From: an uncultured Eubacteriales bacterium
GTDB lineage: Bacteria; Bacillota; Clostridia; UBA1381; UMGS1253
Reading direction: 5' to 3'
Assembly: GCA_902492065.1 (NCBI GenBank)
Contig: CABUKE010000001.1
Location: 248,001-312,000, forward strand
DNA length: 64,000 bases
Positions within the stretch are counted from its first letter, which is position 1, and every line of letters starts with the position of its first letter. A model generated the notes under the pieces. That model was given only the letters and a program-made list of their open reading frames with translations, made no database searches and was not told the DNA's origin. Shown in pieces: positions 25,124 through 33,832 of this stretch. Made by a program: the position numbers and the translations under genes.

Positions 25124-26248
25124 ATGAAGCTTCTTACACCCGACCGGTATGAGGAATACGAACAGTTTTTACAGGAGAATAAAAAGGGACACTTTTTGCA
25201 GTCGCTCCGGTGGGCGAAAGTCAAGGATATGTGGAAGAATGAAATCCTGATTGCGGAGGACAAGGAGGGCAAAATCAAGGGTTCGATGTCGCTTTTGATT
25301 CGGAAGATCCCGTTTTTCCCGCTCACGATTATGTATTCGCCGCGCGGCCCGGTTTGCGATATTTACGACCAGGACACGATTCGGGAGCTGGTAAACGGGG
25401 CAAAGGAGCTGGCGAAAAAGCACAGAAGCTATGTGCTCAAAATTGACCCAGACGTGCCGGCGGACGACGAGAAATTCTGCAAACAGATGGCGGATATGGG
25501 CTTCCGCTTTAATAAATCGAAGAATTTTGAGGGCGTGCAGCCGCGTTTTGTATTCCGGAAAACAATTACGGATATGACCGAGGACGAGGTGCTGGCAAGC
25601 TTTGAGAGTAAAACGCGCTACAATGTCCGCGTCGCCATCCGGAAAGGTGTGACGTGCCGGATTGGAACGAGAGAGGATTTACCGGCATTTTGCAAGGTGA
25701 TGATGGACACGGGCGTGCGCGACGGGTTTATTCCGCGTTCGCTGGAATATTTTGAGAAGATGTACGACGAAATGGGCGACAGCCTGCGCCTGTATCTGAT
25801 TTATCACGGCGACAAGCTGCTCTCCGGCGCGGTGGCGATTCTGTACGGCAACAAAGTGTGGTATCTGTACGGTGCGAGCAGCAACGAGGACCGCAACCTG
25901 ATGCCGAACTACTTGATGCAGTGGGAGATGATGAAATGGGCGGTGGAAAACCACTGCGATATCTACGACTTCCGCGGCGTGTCGGGCGACCTCAACAAAG
26001 GGCAGCCGCTCTACGGTTTGTACCGCTTCAAGAAGGGCTTCACGGGCGATTTTGTGGAGTTTGTAGGCGCGCTCGACTATGTGTTTAATCCGTTTATGTA
26101 CTTCTTCATTGAAAAGGGCGAGCGGGCGTACCGTGAGCTGCGCAGAAGACTGTTTCTGCGCAAGAACAAGGATTTGCTACCGGATAAAGTGAAGACGGGT
26201 GAACAAAACCATGAAAAAGCTGATCATACAGAAAAAGCCGCTGACTGA
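25124..26248 (+). CDS. FemABX-family peptidoglycan aminoacyltransferase
   Basis: A 374-residue protein with two GNAT-like domains. FLQSLRWAKVKDMWKNEI (about residue 23), FESKTRYNVRVAIRKGV (about residue 165) and YLYGASSNEDRNLMPNYLMQWEMMKWA (about residue 270) are typical of FemX/MurM proteins, which add an amino acid from aminoacyl-tRNA to the peptidoglycan stem peptide or lipid II. Ending in YDFRGVSGD...LYRFKKGFTG also fits. The ATG at 25124 follows GGAGG by nine bases. The stop lies inside the next gene, a racemase-like protein, suggesting translational coupling and perhaps supply of a D-amino acid for cross-bridge work (inference). Confidence 0.9.
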   Translation: MKLLTPDRYEEYEQFLQENKKGHFLQSLRWAKVKDMWKNEILIAEDKEGKIKGSMSLLIRKIPFFPLTIMYSPRGPVCDIYDQDTIRELVNGAKELAKKHRSYVLKIDPDVPADDEKFCKQMADMGFRFNKSKNFEGVQPRFVFRKTITDMTEDEVLASFESKTRYNVRVAIRKGVTCRIGTREDLPAFCKVMMDTGVRDGFIPRSLEYFEKMYDEMGDSLRLYLIYHGDKLLSGAVAILYGNKVWYLYGASSNEDRNLMPNYLMQWEMMKWAVENHCDIYDFRGVSGDLNKGQPLYGLYRFKKGFTGDFVEFVGALDYVFNPFMYFFIEKGERAYRELRRRLFLRKNKDLLPDKVKTGEQNHEKADHTEKAAD

Positions 26249-27308
26249 GAATATACAAAAGATTGTATCACACGCCCAAAAGGGCGGCGCACAGGTTATT
26301 GCCATGCTCAAGGGCAACGGCTATGGGCTGGGCATTTGCGAGTTTGCACGCCTACTATTGCAAAACGGCGTGAAGCTGCTCGCTGTGAGTGAATTTTGTG
26401 AAGCAAAGCAGCTCCGTGACGGCGGCATCGACGCGGAGATTATCCTGCTTTCCCCGATGTGCGATTTACGCGAAGCAGAGGAGGCGGTGCGTCTCGGAAT
26501 CATCTGCGCAGTCGGGAGCGAGGAGTCGGCGCTGGTGCTTGACCTTGCTGCGTCGCAGCAAAACAGGCGCGTACGCGCGCATGTTTGCCTGGATACGGGC
26601 TTTGGCCGGTTCGGCTTTTTGCCCCATGACATGGTGGCGGTAAAGCAGGTGCTGGCGCAGATGAAAAGCGTGGACATTGAGGGCGTATTTACGCACTTGT
26701 CCGACGCATTTGGTAAGGAGGAGCACTCTAGGGCGCAGTTTGCGCTGTTTCAACGCGCTGTGGCGGAGTTGGAGCAGGCGGGATATATGTTTAAGCTGAA
26801 GCATATCTGCAATTCGTGCGCGTTTTTACGCTTCCCGGACATGTATCTGAATGCCGTGCGGGTCGGGTCAGCGTTTTTGGGCCGGCTACCCGTCCGCAAT
26901 ACGCTTGGACTTGAAAAGATTGCCTATCTGGAGAGCTGCATTTGTGAGAAAAAGACGCTCCCAAAGGGGCACAACATTGGCTATGCCAACACGTACCGGA
27001 CAAAGCGGGAAACGACGGTCGCCGTCATACCGGTGGGGTATAAGGACGGGTTCGGCGTACAAAAGAGCAACGATGCTTTCCGGCTTTTGGACATTTTACG
27101 CTACATTTACGCCGATGTCATGGCGTTTGTGCGTGACAATGCGATTTATGTGTCTGTGAACGGGAAACGGTGCCGCCTGCTTGGGCGGGTTAGCATGTTC
27201 AATGTAATTGCCGATATTACGGACGTCGAGGCCGAGGTGGGCGACCCGGTCCGCCTCGAGTGTAACCCGATTTTGATTGACAGCGCAATAGAGAGAGAAT
27301 ATATTTGA
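26211..27308 (+). CDS. Alanine racemase-family PLP enzyme
   Basis: A 365-residue fold-type III PLP protein. The PLP Lys is in AMLKGNGYGLG (residue about 32), and the second catalytic Tyr is probably in the GYANTYRTKRETTVAVIPVGYKDGF region (about residue 260). It is shorter and more divergent than the standard Alr, with NGNGYG-like in place of ANAYGHG, so the substrate could be alanine, serine or another amino acid. The ATG at 26211 follows GGGTGA by eight bases and overlaps the end of the femX-like gene by 38 bases. prfA follows 35 bases downstream. Confidence 0.82.
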   Translation: MKKLIIQKKPLTENIQKIVSHAQKGGAQVIAMLKGNGYGLGICEFARLLLQNGVKLLAVSEFCEAKQLRDGGIDAEIILLSPMCDLREAEEAVRLGIICAVGSEESALVLDLAASQQNRRVRAHVCLDTGFGRFGFLPHDMVAVKQVLAQMKSVDIEGVFTHLSDAFGKEEHSRAQFALFQRAVAELEQAGYMFKLKHICNSCAFLRFPDMYLNAVRVGSAFLGRLPVRNTLGLEKIAYLESCICEKKTLPKGHNIGYANTYRTKRETTVAVIPVGYKDGFGVQKSNDAFRLLDILRYIYADVMAFVRDNAIYVSVNGKRCRLLGRVSMFNVIADITDVEAEVGDPVRLECNPILIDSAIEREYI

Positions 27309-27343
27309 GTTTGCCTATCTTGCGGGCAGGAAGGAAGGATGCC

Positions 27344-28420
27344 ATGTTTGACAAGCTGGCCTTCATAGAAGAACGGTATGAGGAACTGAGCAAAAAGATC
27401 AGCGACCCGGATGTGATTGCTGACAATGAGGCGTGGCGCGGCTATTGCAAGGAACACTCCGACATTACGCCGATTGTGGAGAAGTACCGGGAATATAAGA
27501 AAGCAAAACAGACGATAGAAGAAGCACAGGAGATGCTCGGCGAAGGCGTGGACAAAGAGTTTGAGGAAATGCTGCGCGGCGAGATGGAGCAGGCGCGCTC
27601 TGACATTGCGCGCTGCGAGGACGAACTGAAGATTCTGCTCCTGCCAAAAGATCCGAACGACGATAAAAACGTCATTATCGAGATTCGCGGCGGAGCAGGC
27701 GGCGACGAGGCCGCACTGTTTGCGGCGGATTTGCTTCGGATGTACAGCATGTACGCGGAGGCGAAGAACTGGAAGGTCGATATCATGAACTCGAATGAAA
27801 CCGACATTGGCGGTTATAAGGAGGTTTCGTTCAGCATAGAAGGGCAGGGGGCGTACAGCCGGCTCAAGTTTGAGAGCGGCGTCCACCGCGTCCAGCGCGT
27901 ACCGGCGACCGAGTCAGGCGGGCGTATCCATACTTCGACAGTTACGGTGGCGGTTTTGCCGGAAGTGGAAGAAGTGGAAGTGGAAATCAACGCCAATGAC
28001 CTGCGAATCGACGTGTTCCGCGCCGGCGGTCCGGGCGGACAGTGCGTTAATACGACGGATTCTGCCGTACGGATAACCCATCTTCCGACGGGACTTGTCG
28101 TTTCGTGCCAGGACGAGAAGTCGCAGCACAAAAACAAGGATAAGGCGATGAAGATTTTGCGCTCGCGCCTCTATGACCTAATCAGCTCGCAGCAGAATGC
28201 GGAAATTGCGCAGAACCGCAAGAGCCAGGTCGGCACGGGCGACCGGAGCGAGCGCATCCGCACGTATAATTTCCCGCAGGGGCGTGTGACGGATCACCGC
28301 ATTGGATTGACGCTGCACAGGCTGGAGGCGGTGTTAAACGGCGATTTGGACGAAATTATTGACGCGCTCATTACTGCGGATCAGAGCGAGAAGCTGAAAG
28401 CAGGGGCAAATGACGAATAA
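27344..28420 (+). CDS. prfA: Peptide chain release factor 1
   Basis: A 358-residue class I release factor. The GGQ loop (RAGGPGGQCVNTTDSAVRITH) contacts the peptidyl-tRNA ester bond, and the tripeptide anticodon PAT in RVPATESGGR identifies RF1 (reads UAA and UAG) rather than RF2. The N-terminal helical domain is intact. The ATG at 27344 follows AGGAAGGA; a longer frame from 27305 lacks support. prmC/hemK, often next to prfA, is not here. A terminator follows directly. Confidence 0.95.
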   Translation: MFDKLAFIEERYEELSKKISDPDVIADNEAWRGYCKEHSDITPIVEKYREYKKAKQTIEEAQEMLGEGVDKEFEEMLRGEMEQARSDIARCEDELKILLLPKDPNDDKNVIIEIRGGAGGDEAALFAADLLRMYSMYAEAKNWKVDIMNSNETDIGGYKEVSFSIEGQGAYSRLKFESGVHRVQRVPATESGGRIHTSTVTVAVLPEVEEVEVEINANDLRIDVFRAGGPGGQCVNTTDSAVRITHLPTGLVVSCQDEKSQHKNKDKAMKILRSRLYDLISSQQNAEIAQNRKSQVGTGDRSERIRTYNFPQGRVTDHRIGLTLHRLEAVLNGDLDEIIDALITADQSEKLKAGANDE

Positions 28421-28456
28421 AAAAGAAAGGCTTTTAAAGTCTTTCTTTTTTATATT
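28421..28456. terminator. Terminator after prfA
   Basis: AAAAAAGAAAG / CTTTCTTTTTT inverted repeat around GCTTTTAAAGT, with flanking A and T runs usable in both directions. It is shared with the convergent TM2 gene. Confidence 0.75.
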
Positions 28457-28475
28457 TATCTGATTATTGCCTTTG

Positions 28476-28817
28476 TCATGCCAACGGCTGGCCCTTTGCG
28501 TCGGTCTGCACGCTGCCGGTCAGAATCATCACGCCGTCAATGATGGGCCAGATTGCACCAAAACCCCCGGTGATAAACGTGACAAATATCTGTAATACGG
28601 CGGTGGTCACATAGCCGAGATAAAACCTACCCGCTCCTAAAAAACATAAGAAAATTTGCAACAGCCCCGCAAGCAGGCGGGACTTGGCATGTACAAATTC
28701 ATACTCCGGTTTAACGCGCCGAACTTCTTGCTTGGACGCATCGTGCGGGTTATTGCCGCACTGGCTGCACCTGGTTGCATCATCCGGAATTTCGGCGCCG
28801 CATGATTTACAATACAT
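28476..28817 (-). CDS. TM2-domain membrane protein with N-terminal zinc ribbon
   Basis: A 113-residue protein. The N-terminus YCKSCGAEIPDDATRCSQCGN carries two CxxC pairs expected to bind zinc. Then come two transmembrane helices with the TM2 pattern (KSRLLAGLLQIFLCFLGAGRFYLGY...GGFGAIWPIIDGVMILTG). Function of TM2 proteins is unknown. The ATG at 28817 follows GGAGG by seven bases. It is the last of three minus-strand genes after the bofA pair, but may have its own promoter. Confidence 0.88.
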   Translation of the reverse strand: MYCKSCGAEIPDDATRCSQCGNNPHDASKQEVRRVKPEYEFVHAKSRLLAGLLQIFLCFLGAGRFYLGYVTTAVLQIFVTFITGGFGAIWPIIDGVMILTGSVQTDAKGQPLA

Positions 28818-28927
28818 GTATATACCTCCACATGGCTGTTCACTTCTGCGCTATATTCAGTATATACGATATTGGAGAAAAAACAATACAAAACGGCGCT
28901 AATTTACAATTTATTAAAAATTATAAC

Positions 28928-29197
28928 TTATACAATCAGCCATTTGCTGCATAGAAGGAGCAAAAAACCCGGTACGCCGAGCAGTCCGCACACAAGCGCG
29001 GAGTACAGGTTTACGCCAATGCTGAGGCCGAACAGGCTGCCCGCATAGTTAAACAGGACTAAAAAGAGCGAGCCAACGGCGCTGTTAGCCGCAATTTTAA
29101 GCAAAAATTTTACCGGCTTAATGAATATCCACACAAGCAGATACAGCACGGCAAACCCCACAATCAGCAGTGCAATGGTTGTAAAATTCCACGTCAC
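28928..29197 (-). CDS. bofA: Pro-sigma-K processing inhibitor BofA family protein
   Basis: An 89-residue protein with two or three hydrophobic helices. KPVKFLLKIAANSAVGSLFLVLFN and GLSIGVNLYSALVCGLLGVPGFLLLL match the BofA family pattern. In Bacillus, BofA holds the SpoIVFB protease inactive in the outer forespore membrane until the sigma-K checkpoint is passed. The GTG start at 29197 follows GAGGGGG by eight bases. The upstream neighbour is a YaaL-like gene, as in Bacillus (recR-yaaL-bofA), although recR is not in the window. Confidence 0.88.
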   Translation of the reverse strand: MTWNFTTIALLIVGFAVLYLLVWIFIKPVKFLLKIAANSAVGSLFLVLFNYAGSLFGLSIGVNLYSALVCGLLGVPGFLLLLCSKWLIV

Positions 29198-29224
29198 AAA
29201 AATGCCCCCTCAGTTTATTCATTT

Positions 29225-29521
29225 CTATAGCTGTGCAGTACGCCCCGAAAAAGGCGCCTTTGTATACTCCTCCTGTGCGATGTTCAAAGTCCGCGCCTTT
29301 TGCAGCAGATAGCGGTATTTTGCCTGCGCGGCTTTAATTTGATAGGTATACACATCCACCAGGAGCGGGTCCGTCACATAGGAAAAGTTTTGTGTTGCAA
29401 CCTCAAGCTCAAGCTTCGCCCGCGCAATGCTTTGCAGAAGCTCGGTATGTTCCCGGTTCTGCCTCTGACGCTGTTCGGATTTTGCTGTGTTGGAATGCAT
29501 GCTTCCCTGAAAGAAAAACAT
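29225..29521 (-). CDS. YaaL-like (DUF2508) small protein
   Basis: A 98-residue soluble, helix-rich protein with HTELLQSIARAKLELEVATQNFSYVTDPLLVDVYTYQIKAAQAKYRYLLQKA, which fits DUF2508/YaaL (the residues quoted span two adjacent helices). The function is unknown. Its position directly upstream of bofA (27 bases) is conserved in Firmicutes and supports the call. The ATG at 29521 follows GAGGGGGA; an in-frame start at 29560 has no ribosome-binding site. Confidence 0.78.
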   Translation of the reverse strand: MFFFQGSMHSNTAKSEQRQRQNREHTELLQSIARAKLELEVATQNFSYVTDPLLVDVYTYQIKAAQAKYRYLLQKARTLNIAQEEYTKAPFSGRTAQL

Positions 29522-29687
29522 AGATTGTCCCCCTCTTTGTTTCTTTTGTATCGTATTCATACGCTATAAGTATAGTCTGTAGCATGGATAAATATTCCTG
29601 GAACAAGAAAAAAGTACCAATTTTTTGACTGACAAATTGTGCAAAATCCCACTTTGGAAAAATTTTGTAATTTTTGCCAAAAAACTA

Positions 29688-29716
29688 TTGCATTTTAGAG
29701 TAACGTGTGATATTAT
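29688..29716 (+). promoter_or_regulatory. Promoter of spo0A
   Basis: TTGCAT (29688-29693), 17-base spacer, TATTAT (29711-29716). I could not identify a convincing Spo0A box or a sigma-H promoter in the short upstream region. Confidence 0.7.
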
Positions 29717-29753
29717 ACTGGCAGGAAAAATATTACAGTTAGGAGCGGGGAAA

Positions 29754-30569
29754 ATGGAGAACAGTATTTCGGTTTTATTGGCGGATGATTGTGAGGAATT
29801 TGTAAAATCTGTGAAGGATTATCTGGATAATCAAGAAGGCATTACGGTCACGGGGATTGCGCACGATGGGCGTGAGGCCTTTGAGATGATAAAAGAGACA
29901 AAACCCGACGTTGTTCTGCTCGACATGATTATGCCCTATATTGACGGGCTTGGCGTATTAAAGAAAATTAAAAATACAAACCTCGACAAAGAGCCGGTTT
30001 GTATGATGCTGTCCGGCGTGGGGCAGGAGCGTGCAACGCAAAAGGCGGCCGACCTTGGCGCACAGTATTTTATGCTCAAACCGTTTGAGCTTGATTCTCT
30101 GACGGAGCGGATTCGGGAATTTGGCGGAACGGCTCCGGCGCTTTCGTCTGATAAGGCGGTGTCTGCACCAAAGCGGGAGAAAACGGTATTCAGCGACGAG
30201 CCGAAAAAGCGGTACGACCGCGAAGACCTCGAAATGATTGTAACGAATATTATCCACGAGGTTGGCGTACCGGCGCATATCAAGGGCTATCAGTTCATCC
30301 GCAGCGCAATTTTGATGGCGATTGACAATATGGAAGTGATTAACCACATTACAAAGCAACTCTACCCCGACTTGGCTAAGAAGTTCAAAACAACGCCCAG
30401 CCGTGTAGAACGCGCAATCCGGCATTCGATTGAGGTTGCATGGAACCGCGGCCGAACAGAAACAATGGAAAAGCTGTTTGGTTATACCATTAATTCAGAA
30501 AAGGGAAAGCCGACCAACAGCGAGTTTATTGCCATGATTGCGGATAATGTACGGCTCCGCATGCGGTAA
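29754..30569 (+). CDS. spo0A: Sporulation master regulator Spo0A
   Basis: A 271-residue response regulator. The receiver (residues 1-125) has the acidic pair in LLADDCEEF, phospho-acceptor Asp in VVLLDMIMPYIDG and Lys in MLKPFELD. The C-terminal Spo0A DNA-binding domain begins near residue 160 (DREDLEMIVTNIIHEVGVPAHIKGYQFIR), with the recognition helix TPSRVERAIRHSIEVAWNRG. It switches cells into sporulation when phosphorylated. The ATG at 29754 follows AGGAG. It is a single-gene unit, and spoIVB, usually upstream, is absent. Together with bofA, cwlJ and gerQ it shows that the organism can form spores. Confidence 0.96.
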   Translation: MENSISVLLADDCEEFVKSVKDYLDNQEGITVTGIAHDGREAFEMIKETKPDVVLLDMIMPYIDGLGVLKKIKNTNLDKEPVCMMLSGVGQERATQKAADLGAQYFMLKPFELDSLTERIREFGGTAPALSSDKAVSAPKREKTVFSDEPKKRYDREDLEMIVTNIIHEVGVPAHIKGYQFIRSAILMAIDNMEVINHITKQLYPDLAKKFKTTPSRVERAIRHSIEVAWNRGRTETMEKLFGYTINSEKGKPTNSEFIAMIADNVRLRMR

Positions 30570-30584
30570 CCGAAATACGAATCA

Positions 30585-30622
30585 TTCAAAAAGGGATTCC
30601 ATACCGGAACCCCTTTTTTTGT
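30585..30622 (+). terminator. Terminator after spo0A
   Basis: Hairpin AAAAAGGGATTCC / GGAACCCCTTTTTTT with an ATACC loop and a run of seven T residues. Confidence 0.88.
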
Positions 30623-30650
30623 ACAAATCGTATATTTTTTTCAAAAATTC

Positions 30651-30679
30651 TTGCGTCTGTCTATATAGAGTGATACAAT
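30651..30679 (+). promoter_or_regulatory. Promoter of the NodB-like gene
   Basis: TTGCGT (30651-30656), 17-base spacer, TACAAT (30674-30679). Confidence 0.6.
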
Positions 30680-30702
30680 ACAGCAAGAAGGAGGAGAATA
30701 CC

Positions 30703-31506
30703 ATGAAAATATCTTTAAATCGTTACCCGGAGGGAAAAAAGCGCGCGCTTACGCTGAGCTATGATGATGGACCGTATGCCGACTACCGGTTAGTCGAGAT
30801 GATGAACCGTTACGGCATAAGAGGGACGTTTCACTTAAATTCGGACACACTTTCATGCGAGGAAAGGCCGAATCCCGATAAGGTGAGGGAGGCTGACGTT
30901 AAGACGCTGTATACAGGTCATGAAGTTTCGTCCCATACGTCGACGCATCCAGACCTGCGTTACGTTACACCCGGCACACTCCGGGAACAGATTATCTGTG
31001 ACCGGGAAAAGCTGGAGCAGCTTACGGGGTATGTTGTCCGCGGCATGTCTTATCCATTTGGTACATATAATGATACCGTGTTGACGGCGCTGCCGCTTCT
31101 GGGGATTGAGTACAGCAGAACGACGGCGGCACACCACACGCTGGCACTGCCGGAAGATTTTTTGTGTTGGCATCCCACCTGCCATCACAAGCAGGCGATG
31201 GATTGTGTGGAAATGTTTGAAGAGCCGCGGTGGCAGAATATGCCTCTGTTTTATGTATGGGGACATAGTTATGAGTTTGACAATGACAAGAATTGGGATA
31301 TGATGGAGGAGTTTTTGAAGCGCGTCAGCGGGAAAGATGACGTTTGGTATGCAACGAATATTGAAGTCGCAGACTATATCCGTGCTGTACGCAATCTGAA
31401 ATTCCGCGTGGACAATAAAGGCGTCTACAATCCATCCGCGTGCAGCGTCTGGATTGAGGCAGACGGAGAGCCGGTTAAAATTGAAAGCGGCTACACAGCA
31501 TTGTAA
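30703..31506 (+). CDS. Polysaccharide deacetylase (NodB, CE4-like), cytoplasmic
   Basis: A 267-residue NodB-fold protein without a signal peptide. Motif 1 ALTLSYDDGPYADYR has the catalytic Asp pair, motif 2 SSHTSTHPDL has the metal-binding His residues, and RGMSYPFGTYND is motif 3. YVWGHSYEF near residue 195 is likely the late-motif His. It would remove N- or O-acetyl groups from a saccharide inside the cell, unlike the two exported relatives at 35.0-38.5 kb. GGAGGA precedes the ATG at 30703. The next gene, a solute-binding lipoprotein, suggests use of an imported oligosaccharide (inference). Confidence 0.86.
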   Translation: MKISLNRYPEGKKRALTLSYDDGPYADYRLVEMMNRYGIRGTFHLNSDTLSCEERPNPDKVREADVKTLYTGHEVSSHTSTHPDLRYVTPGTLREQIICDREKLEQLTGYVVRGMSYPFGTYNDTVLTALPLLGIEYSRTTAAHHTLALPEDFLCWHPTCHHKQAMDCVEMFEEPRWQNMPLFYVWGHSYEFDNDKNWDMMEEFLKRVSGKDDVWYATNIEVADYIRAVRNLKFRVDNKGVYNPSACSVWIEADGEPVKIESGYTAL

Positions 31507-31653
31507 AATTGCACAAAAAATAAAACGAATTAAATTTCGGTATTTACTTTTTGGTGTAAATAATGTAAAATGATATCAATTTATATAAAATTTTTATAGG
31601 ATATATATAGGAGAGTAAAGAATAAAAATATATAAGAAGGGTGGAAAAGGGAA

Positions 31654-33231
31654 ATGAAAAAGAGGAAGATTTTCATGTCTGCGGTTGCTGGCGGGCTTGC
31701 GGCGCTCATGCTGGCGGGGTGCAGCGGAGGGACAGACAGCGGCGGCAGTACGCAGGATGTAACAAAACTGGAGGGGACGCTGGCATCTGCGGAGCCGCTT
31801 ACGCTGACGGTTCACATGCATTTCTGGAACACCAACGTATTTGATGACGAATGGCCGATTTATCAGGAAGCGGCGAAACGGACGAATATTACGCTGCAAG
31901 GTACGGCTTCGAGCGCTTCGACGGACTCAAACCAGGTGTTTAATACCATGCTGACGAACAGTCCGCTTCCCGATATTATACATGGGGAGTCAAAAAACTT
32001 AAATAAAGCGGGGTCTGAGGGTGCACTGATTCCTTTGCAGGATTTGATTGATCAGTATGCGCCGCATATCAAGGCAATGTTTGACGAGCATCCGGAGTAT
32101 GAAAAGGCTTCGCTGGCTGCGGACGGCAACTTGTACTACATACCGTGCCTGCGTGACGACTCCGGCCCGGCACAGGGCTGGTTTATCCGGCAGGATTGGC
32201 TGGATAAGCTGGGGCTGGAAGTGCCGACGACCATTGACGAGTATTACAATGTGCTGAAGGCGTTCCGCGAGCAGGATCCGAACGGGAATGGACAGAAGGA
32301 TGAGGTTCCATACTTTGATCGCCACCAGAGTGTAGATAAGCTCACATCACTTTGGAATCCGGGCAACGGGGCGTATTCGACTGCCGGAGACTTCGCGATT
32401 GATAAGGATGGGAATGTGTTCTGCGTACGTACAACGGAAGGGTATAAGACTGCGATGAAGGAACTGGCGAAGTGGTATGCCGAGGGGTTGATTGACCAGG
32501 AAATCTTTACACGGCAGAACCCGCGTGAACAGCTTTTTGGAAATGATAATGGCGGTGCGACCAACGACTGGTTCAGCTCGACGATGTCGTTTAACGAAAT
32601 TGAAAAAGATAAGGTACCGGGCTTCCATATTGCGGTTATGGCGCCGATAAAAAATATTGATGGCGACGTTAAGAATCAGTTTGCGCGCAATGCGACGGCA
32701 GGCATCGGTTGGGGCATTTCCAAAGACAATAAACATGTGCCGGAAACCATGAAGTATTTTGACTTCTGGTATACGGAAGAGGGCAGCCTGCTCAACGCGA
32801 TGGGTGTGGAAGGCACACATTATACGAATGAAAACGGCGAGCTGAAGTATACGGATTTGGTAATGAGCTACGAAGGCGGCGCGCCGAATTATATGCGTAC
32901 GATTGGTGGACAGGAGATTGGTTACTTTGCAGAACTGGGGCCGGAAATCGCCGGTATGACGGAAGAAGCGGCAGAAGGCTTTAAGGAGTATGCGGACAAT
33001 AAGTGGACGGTAAAGGCGTTCCCGTCGCTGTCGTATACAACAGAGGAAGAGCGAATTATTGCTTCCAAGGGAACGGATATTTCAACATACACAAAGGAAA
33101 CGCAGCAAAACTGGATTATGGGCAACAAGGACGTTGACGCGACATGGGATCAATATATTGCTGACCTGAAGTCGTTAGGGCTCGACGAGTTGCTTGCGGC
33201 ATATCAGGCTGCATACGACAGACAGAAATAA
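31654..33231 (+). CDS. Extracellular solute-binding lipoprotein (family 1, sugar type), no permease nearby
   Basis: A 525-residue lipoprotein with lipobox LMLAGCS (Cys at residue 23). The mature part has the arrangement of long family 1 binding proteins: DIIHGESKNLNKAG, WFIRQDWLDKLGLEVPTTIDEYYNVL and the calcium-loop-like DPNGNGQKDEVP, which is frequent in LplA-type oligosaccharide binders. Neither permease nor ATPase genes are adjacent. The upstream 31507-31653 gap is very A/T rich and I see no clear promoter there. The ligand is unknown; the surroundings suggest a polysaccharide fragment. Confidence 0.85.
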   Translation: MKKRKIFMSAVAGGLAALMLAGCSGGTDSGGSTQDVTKLEGTLASAEPLTLTVHMHFWNTNVFDDEWPIYQEAAKRTNITLQGTASSASTDSNQVFNTMLTNSPLPDIIHGESKNLNKAGSEGALIPLQDLIDQYAPHIKAMFDEHPEYEKASLAADGNLYYIPCLRDDSGPAQGWFIRQDWLDKLGLEVPTTIDEYYNVLKAFREQDPNGNGQKDEVPYFDRHQSVDKLTSLWNPGNGAYSTAGDFAIDKDGNVFCVRTTEGYKTAMKELAKWYAEGLIDQEIFTRQNPREQLFGNDNGGATNDWFSSTMSFNEIEKDKVPGFHIAVMAPIKNIDGDVKNQFARNATAGIGWGISKDNKHVPETMKYFDFWYTEEGSLLNAMGVEGTHYTNENGELKYTDLVMSYEGGAPNYMRTIGGQEIGYFAELGPEIAGMTEEAAEGFKEYADNKWTVKAFPSLSYTTEEERIIASKGTDISTYTKETQQNWIMGNKDVDATWDQYIADLKSLGLDELLAAYQAAYDRQK

Positions 33232-33242
33232 TTCGATAGACG

Positions 33243-33281
33243 AATAAAAAGAAGGCGGAATTTTCCGCCTTCTTTTTTGTA
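33243..33281. terminator. Bidirectional terminator between the solute-binding protein and GrpB-like gene
   Basis: Perfect inverted repeat AAAAAGAAGGCGGAA / TTCCGCCTTCTTTTT flanked by A and T runs, serving two convergent units. Confidence 0.88.
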
Positions 33282-33282
33282 A

Positions 33283-33813
33283 TCAAATATTATATTTGGT
33301 TTTATATTCGGACAGCGCCAACGCTTCGATTCTTTTTACAAACGCTTCTTTCCCGTCGCAGTATCCGTCGATGTCCCATGGGAACCGGCGGGCAAGGTTC
33401 TTTTTCAGCCGGGAGTAGACTTCCCGTTCCTTTTCATGCGTCCGCATATAATCGCGGAACGCAAGGTGGCGGTCTATATTTTCCGTATCGTTTTCGGCAA
33501 ATATATGAATCTGGTGCGTCCGCTCGTCCCCGCCTTTTCGCAGATACCGCCTTCCTTTTATCCCGAATTCCCCAAGGTATTCGTAGCCGATTTCCTCAAA
33601 TTCGGCCGAAACGCGGTCGACCTCTGCCAGACTTTTTACAACAGGCATGATGTCGATGATCGGCTTTGCCGCCAGGCCGGGGACGGCCGTGCTCCCGATA
33701 TGATGGACAGCCACGCAGTTATCTTTCAGGATCGACTTGATTTTTCCCGCTTCTTCCTGAAAGCTTTTCCTCCATATAGGGTCATAATCTAACACAATGA
33801 TATGCTGCGGCAC
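33283..33813 (-). CDS. GrpB-family (UPF0157) nucleotidyltransferase-fold protein
   Basis: A 176-residue protein. VHHIGSTAVPGLAAKPIIDIMPVV carries the GS motif and acidic residues of the nucleotidyltransferase fold, and HQIHIFAEND plus LAFRDYMRTH are family signatures. The biochemical role is not established; the domain also occurs fused to dephospho-CoA kinase in other bacteria. The GTG start at 33813 follows GGAGAG, 19 bases after the galE stop, so it is the second gene of a galE unit. Confidence 0.85.
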   Translation of the reverse strand: MPQHIIVLDYDPIWRKSFQEEAGKIKSILKDNCVAVHHIGSTAVPGLAAKPIIDIMPVVKSLAEVDRVSAEFEEIGYEYLGEFGIKGRRYLRKGGDERTHQIHIFAENDTENIDRHLAFRDYMRTHEKEREVYSRLKKNLARRFPWDIDGYCDGKEAFVKRIEALALSEYKTKYNI

Positions 33814-33832
33814 GGTTTATCTCTCCATTTGC

